A stretch of DNA of 17,968 bases from Ectocarpus siliculosus. Taxonomy: Eukaryota > Sar > Phaeophyceae > Ectocarpales > Ectocarpaceae. The stretch covers positions 1-17,968 of the forward strand of contig FN648951.1 of NCBI GenBank assembly GCA_000310025.1. The letters are read 5' to 3'. How positions within the stretch are numbered: the first letter of the stretch is position 1; every line of letters begins with the position of its first letter. Shown piece after piece: positions 16,505 through 17,968 of this stretch. The translations under genes and the position numbers were made by a program. The notes beneath the pieces are model-generated. The model saw only the letters and a program-made list of their open reading frames with translations, did no database searches and had not been told where the DNA came from.

Positions 16505-17968
16505 ATGAGCTCTACGGGAGACGAGGTGCCCACTGCTGCGAGCGGAGAACAGATCCGCCCGCCGGTGCAGGAGGGCCGCGATGCAGAGCTTGCAAGTTTG
16601 CAACTGCAGATTTCGCAATTAGCGGCCCTGGTGGAGGAGTCGATGAAGAAGAAGGAGCCTGGCAGCGTCGTGGCGGATGCAGCCAGTAGTGGCGGCTGGG
16701 TTGCCGCCACCGGAGGCCAAGATCAGCCCCTGCAGCCGCACGGCGGAGGCGGGGGATTTCTCCAGCAGCAAGCGAGAGATGGTGGGCAAGGACCACGGCA
16801 GCTGCTGGAAGGCGGCTGGGCCAGCAGATCGGGAGCGAACCCTGCGAGACCAGCCGGAGTGGGCCCGGGCATAGGACCGGACTACGGGGAAGCGAGGGGG
16901 TTAAACCCTCCAGGTGAGATACCCGTGATTCGAGGAAATGGAGAATACCTCGACGGCTACAGCAGTAGCCACCAGAAAAGAGTGACGGTCAATGCCCCGC
17001 TTCTAGACGGAAAAAGCCGTAGCCACGGATTCGATTCGTGGCGAAAATCGTTCATCCAAGCTGCGAAGACCATCGACTTGGACGGGCAGTTTATTGGGGA
17101 TGCAGAGAGCAGTATCCCCGTGGGCGACCCAAACTTGCCGACCTCCGAACTGCTCCGTAGGGGGCACACGAGAGCAGAAGCCCAACGAGGGCTCCAGGCG
17201 TTCCACTTTATCACTACTGCTGTGGTAAAAGAAGCTGACAAAGCAATCATCAGTAACTGTACGTCAGCGAAAGAGGTTCTCGCGGAACTGGAAAAGGTCT
17301 ACGATCCAGAGTCACAGGGGTCAAAACAGGCCTTGATGCGGAAGATGTTCGACTTTGCAATCCCCACACACAGCAACAGCAACCCCATCGAGCACCTCTA
17401 CTCACTCGAGCTGCTGTATGCCCGCCTGCGCGAAAAGGGGCTCAATGCTGAACAACCCTTCGTTCTCGCCCACTTCGTTGGTTCCCTCCCACCCGAGTAC
17501 CAACAAGCGAAGTTCCTGTTGGAGACAGCGACGGCGCTGGATAGAGCCGAGATCGTCAGGATCGTGAGCACGGTGCACGCGAGCCTCCCGGAGGGGAGGA
17601 AGGCTCTGAAGGGCCAGCGTAGGGCGGAGCATGCTCTCCTCGCGAGCGATGGTAGCGGCGGGGCAGGAGCGCCGGGCCGCGGCAACAGCGGCCGCCGCAA
17701 GGGCGGCGGCGGCGGCAGCGGCAACCAGAAGGGGAGAGGGGATGGCGCGAAGGCTGGTGGCGGCGGCGGAGGTGGCGACAACGATGCGGGTAGCATGCGC
17801 GGTCGCTGTTTCCGGTGCGGGAAGAAGGGCCACCAGGTGGCCAACTGCCCCGAGAGCAAGCCCGTGCGATGTGAGACATGCAAGGGCTACGGGCACGACA
17901 AGAGCAAGTCCCCGACCGAGGAGGCGGTGCTCGTCGTGGAAGTGCCGGCGGGGGGGGCGTCTGCTGGA
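16505..17968 (+). CDS. Copia-type gag polyprotein, 5' part (open to window edge)
   Basis: Gag packages element RNA into virus-like particles. The frame from ATG 16505 is open for 488 codons to the window edge with no stop, and is also open for some distance upstream of this ATG. Residues about 24-50 can form a short coiled coil (RDAELASLQLQISQLAALVE). About 60-150 is Gly/Gln-rich. About 175-375 resembles the copia gag core (FDSWRKSFIQAAKTIDLDGQ, later LEKVYDPESQGSKQALMRKM and FVLAHFVGSLPPEYQQAKF). About 378-433 is Gly/Arg-rich linker. A CCHC zinc knuckle at 435-448 (CFRCGKKGHQVANC) binds nucleic acid. A second one at 456-469 has Cys, Cys and His but Ser469 in the last position. Start choice: first ATG before the coiled coil. 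The weakly TATA-like CGATAAATAA (16431-16440) lies about 65 bp upstream. No LTR end or primer-binding site was confirmed. Protease and later domains would lie beyond the window. Confidence 0.82.
   Translation, partial: MSSTGDEVPTAASGEQIRPPVQEGRDAELASLQLQISQLAALVEESMKKKEPGSVVADAASSGGWVAATGGQDQPLQPHGGGGGFLQQQARDGGQGPRQLLEGGWASRSGANPARPAGVGPGIGPDYGEARGLNPPGEIPVIRGNGEYLDGYSSSHQKRVTVNAPLLDGKSRSHGFDSWRKSFIQAAKTIDLDGQFIGDAESSIPVGDPNLPTSELLRRGHTRAEAQRGLQAFHFITTAVVKEADKAIISNCTSAKEVLAELEKVYDPESQGSKQALMRKMFDFAIPTHSNSNPIEHLYSLELLYARLREKGLNAEQPFVLAHFVGSLPPEYQQAKFLLETATALDRAEIVRIVSTVHASLPEGRKALKGQRRAEHALLASDGSGGAGAPGRGNSGRRKGGGGGSGNQKGRGDGAKAGGGGGGGDNDAGSMRGRCFRCGKKGHQVANCPESKPVRCETCKGYGHDKSKSPTEEAVLVVEVPAGGASAG

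Noticed and set aside
17398-17896. Long minus-strand frames opposite gag
   Set aside because: Antisense shadows of the GC-rich gag linker; the plus frame has the zinc knuckle.

Overview
The window looks like accessory DNA from a nuclear eukaryotic genome. Candidate introns have GT/AG ends, one with a perfect TACTAAC branch site. Microsatellites and minisatellites are abundant, there is a SINE-like element with Pol III boxes and an A-tail, and Ty1/copia fragments are present. No operon, rRNA or CRISPR is visible. FNIP-type repeats beside an alanine-rich eukaryotic tyrosine recombinase, with intermediate GC, suggest a stramenopile such as a brown alga. That assignment is an inference from general resemblance; no search was run.

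Layout. 1-0.5 kb: one plausible 47-codon internal exon on the minus strand. 0.5-3.0 kb: no convincing gene, with AAC, GA and C-tract simple repeats. 3.0-3.46 kb: a minisatellite of about five 91-bp units. 4.08-4.51 kb: a minus-strand frame with an HACDQC cysteine motif, perhaps from a transposon-associated protein. 5.59-7.47 kb: a tyrosine recombinase (Crypton/YR-type) broken by two frameshifts and one TAG, with all catalytic residues still present. 7.61-8.52 kb: an FNIP-repeat gene in one frame broken by two TAG codons. 8.5-10.5 kb: mostly unassigned, with a 76-bp tandem duplication and a minus-strand 52-residue signal-peptide-like ORF. 10.57-11.78 kb: a Ty1/copia pol relic (protease, GAG-pre-integrase, integrase core) in three frames, lacking reverse transcriptase and RNase H.

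12.63-14.33 kb: a long array of self-complementary CATG words, interrupted by a 308-bp SINE-like element. 14.40-16.27 kb: the most interesting stretch, a putative spliced gene on the plus strand. At least three of its exons look like duplicates of one Gln/Pro/Gly-rich module. All are phase 1-1, two are exactly 123 bp, and the third carries an expanded 18-bp repeat. 16.5 kb to the end: an intact copia-type gag of at least 488 codons that runs off the edge.

Most coding signals are relics or pieces of mobile elements. The gag frame is the only long frame without damage. No functional linkage between the genes is visible beyond several element types having accumulated here.
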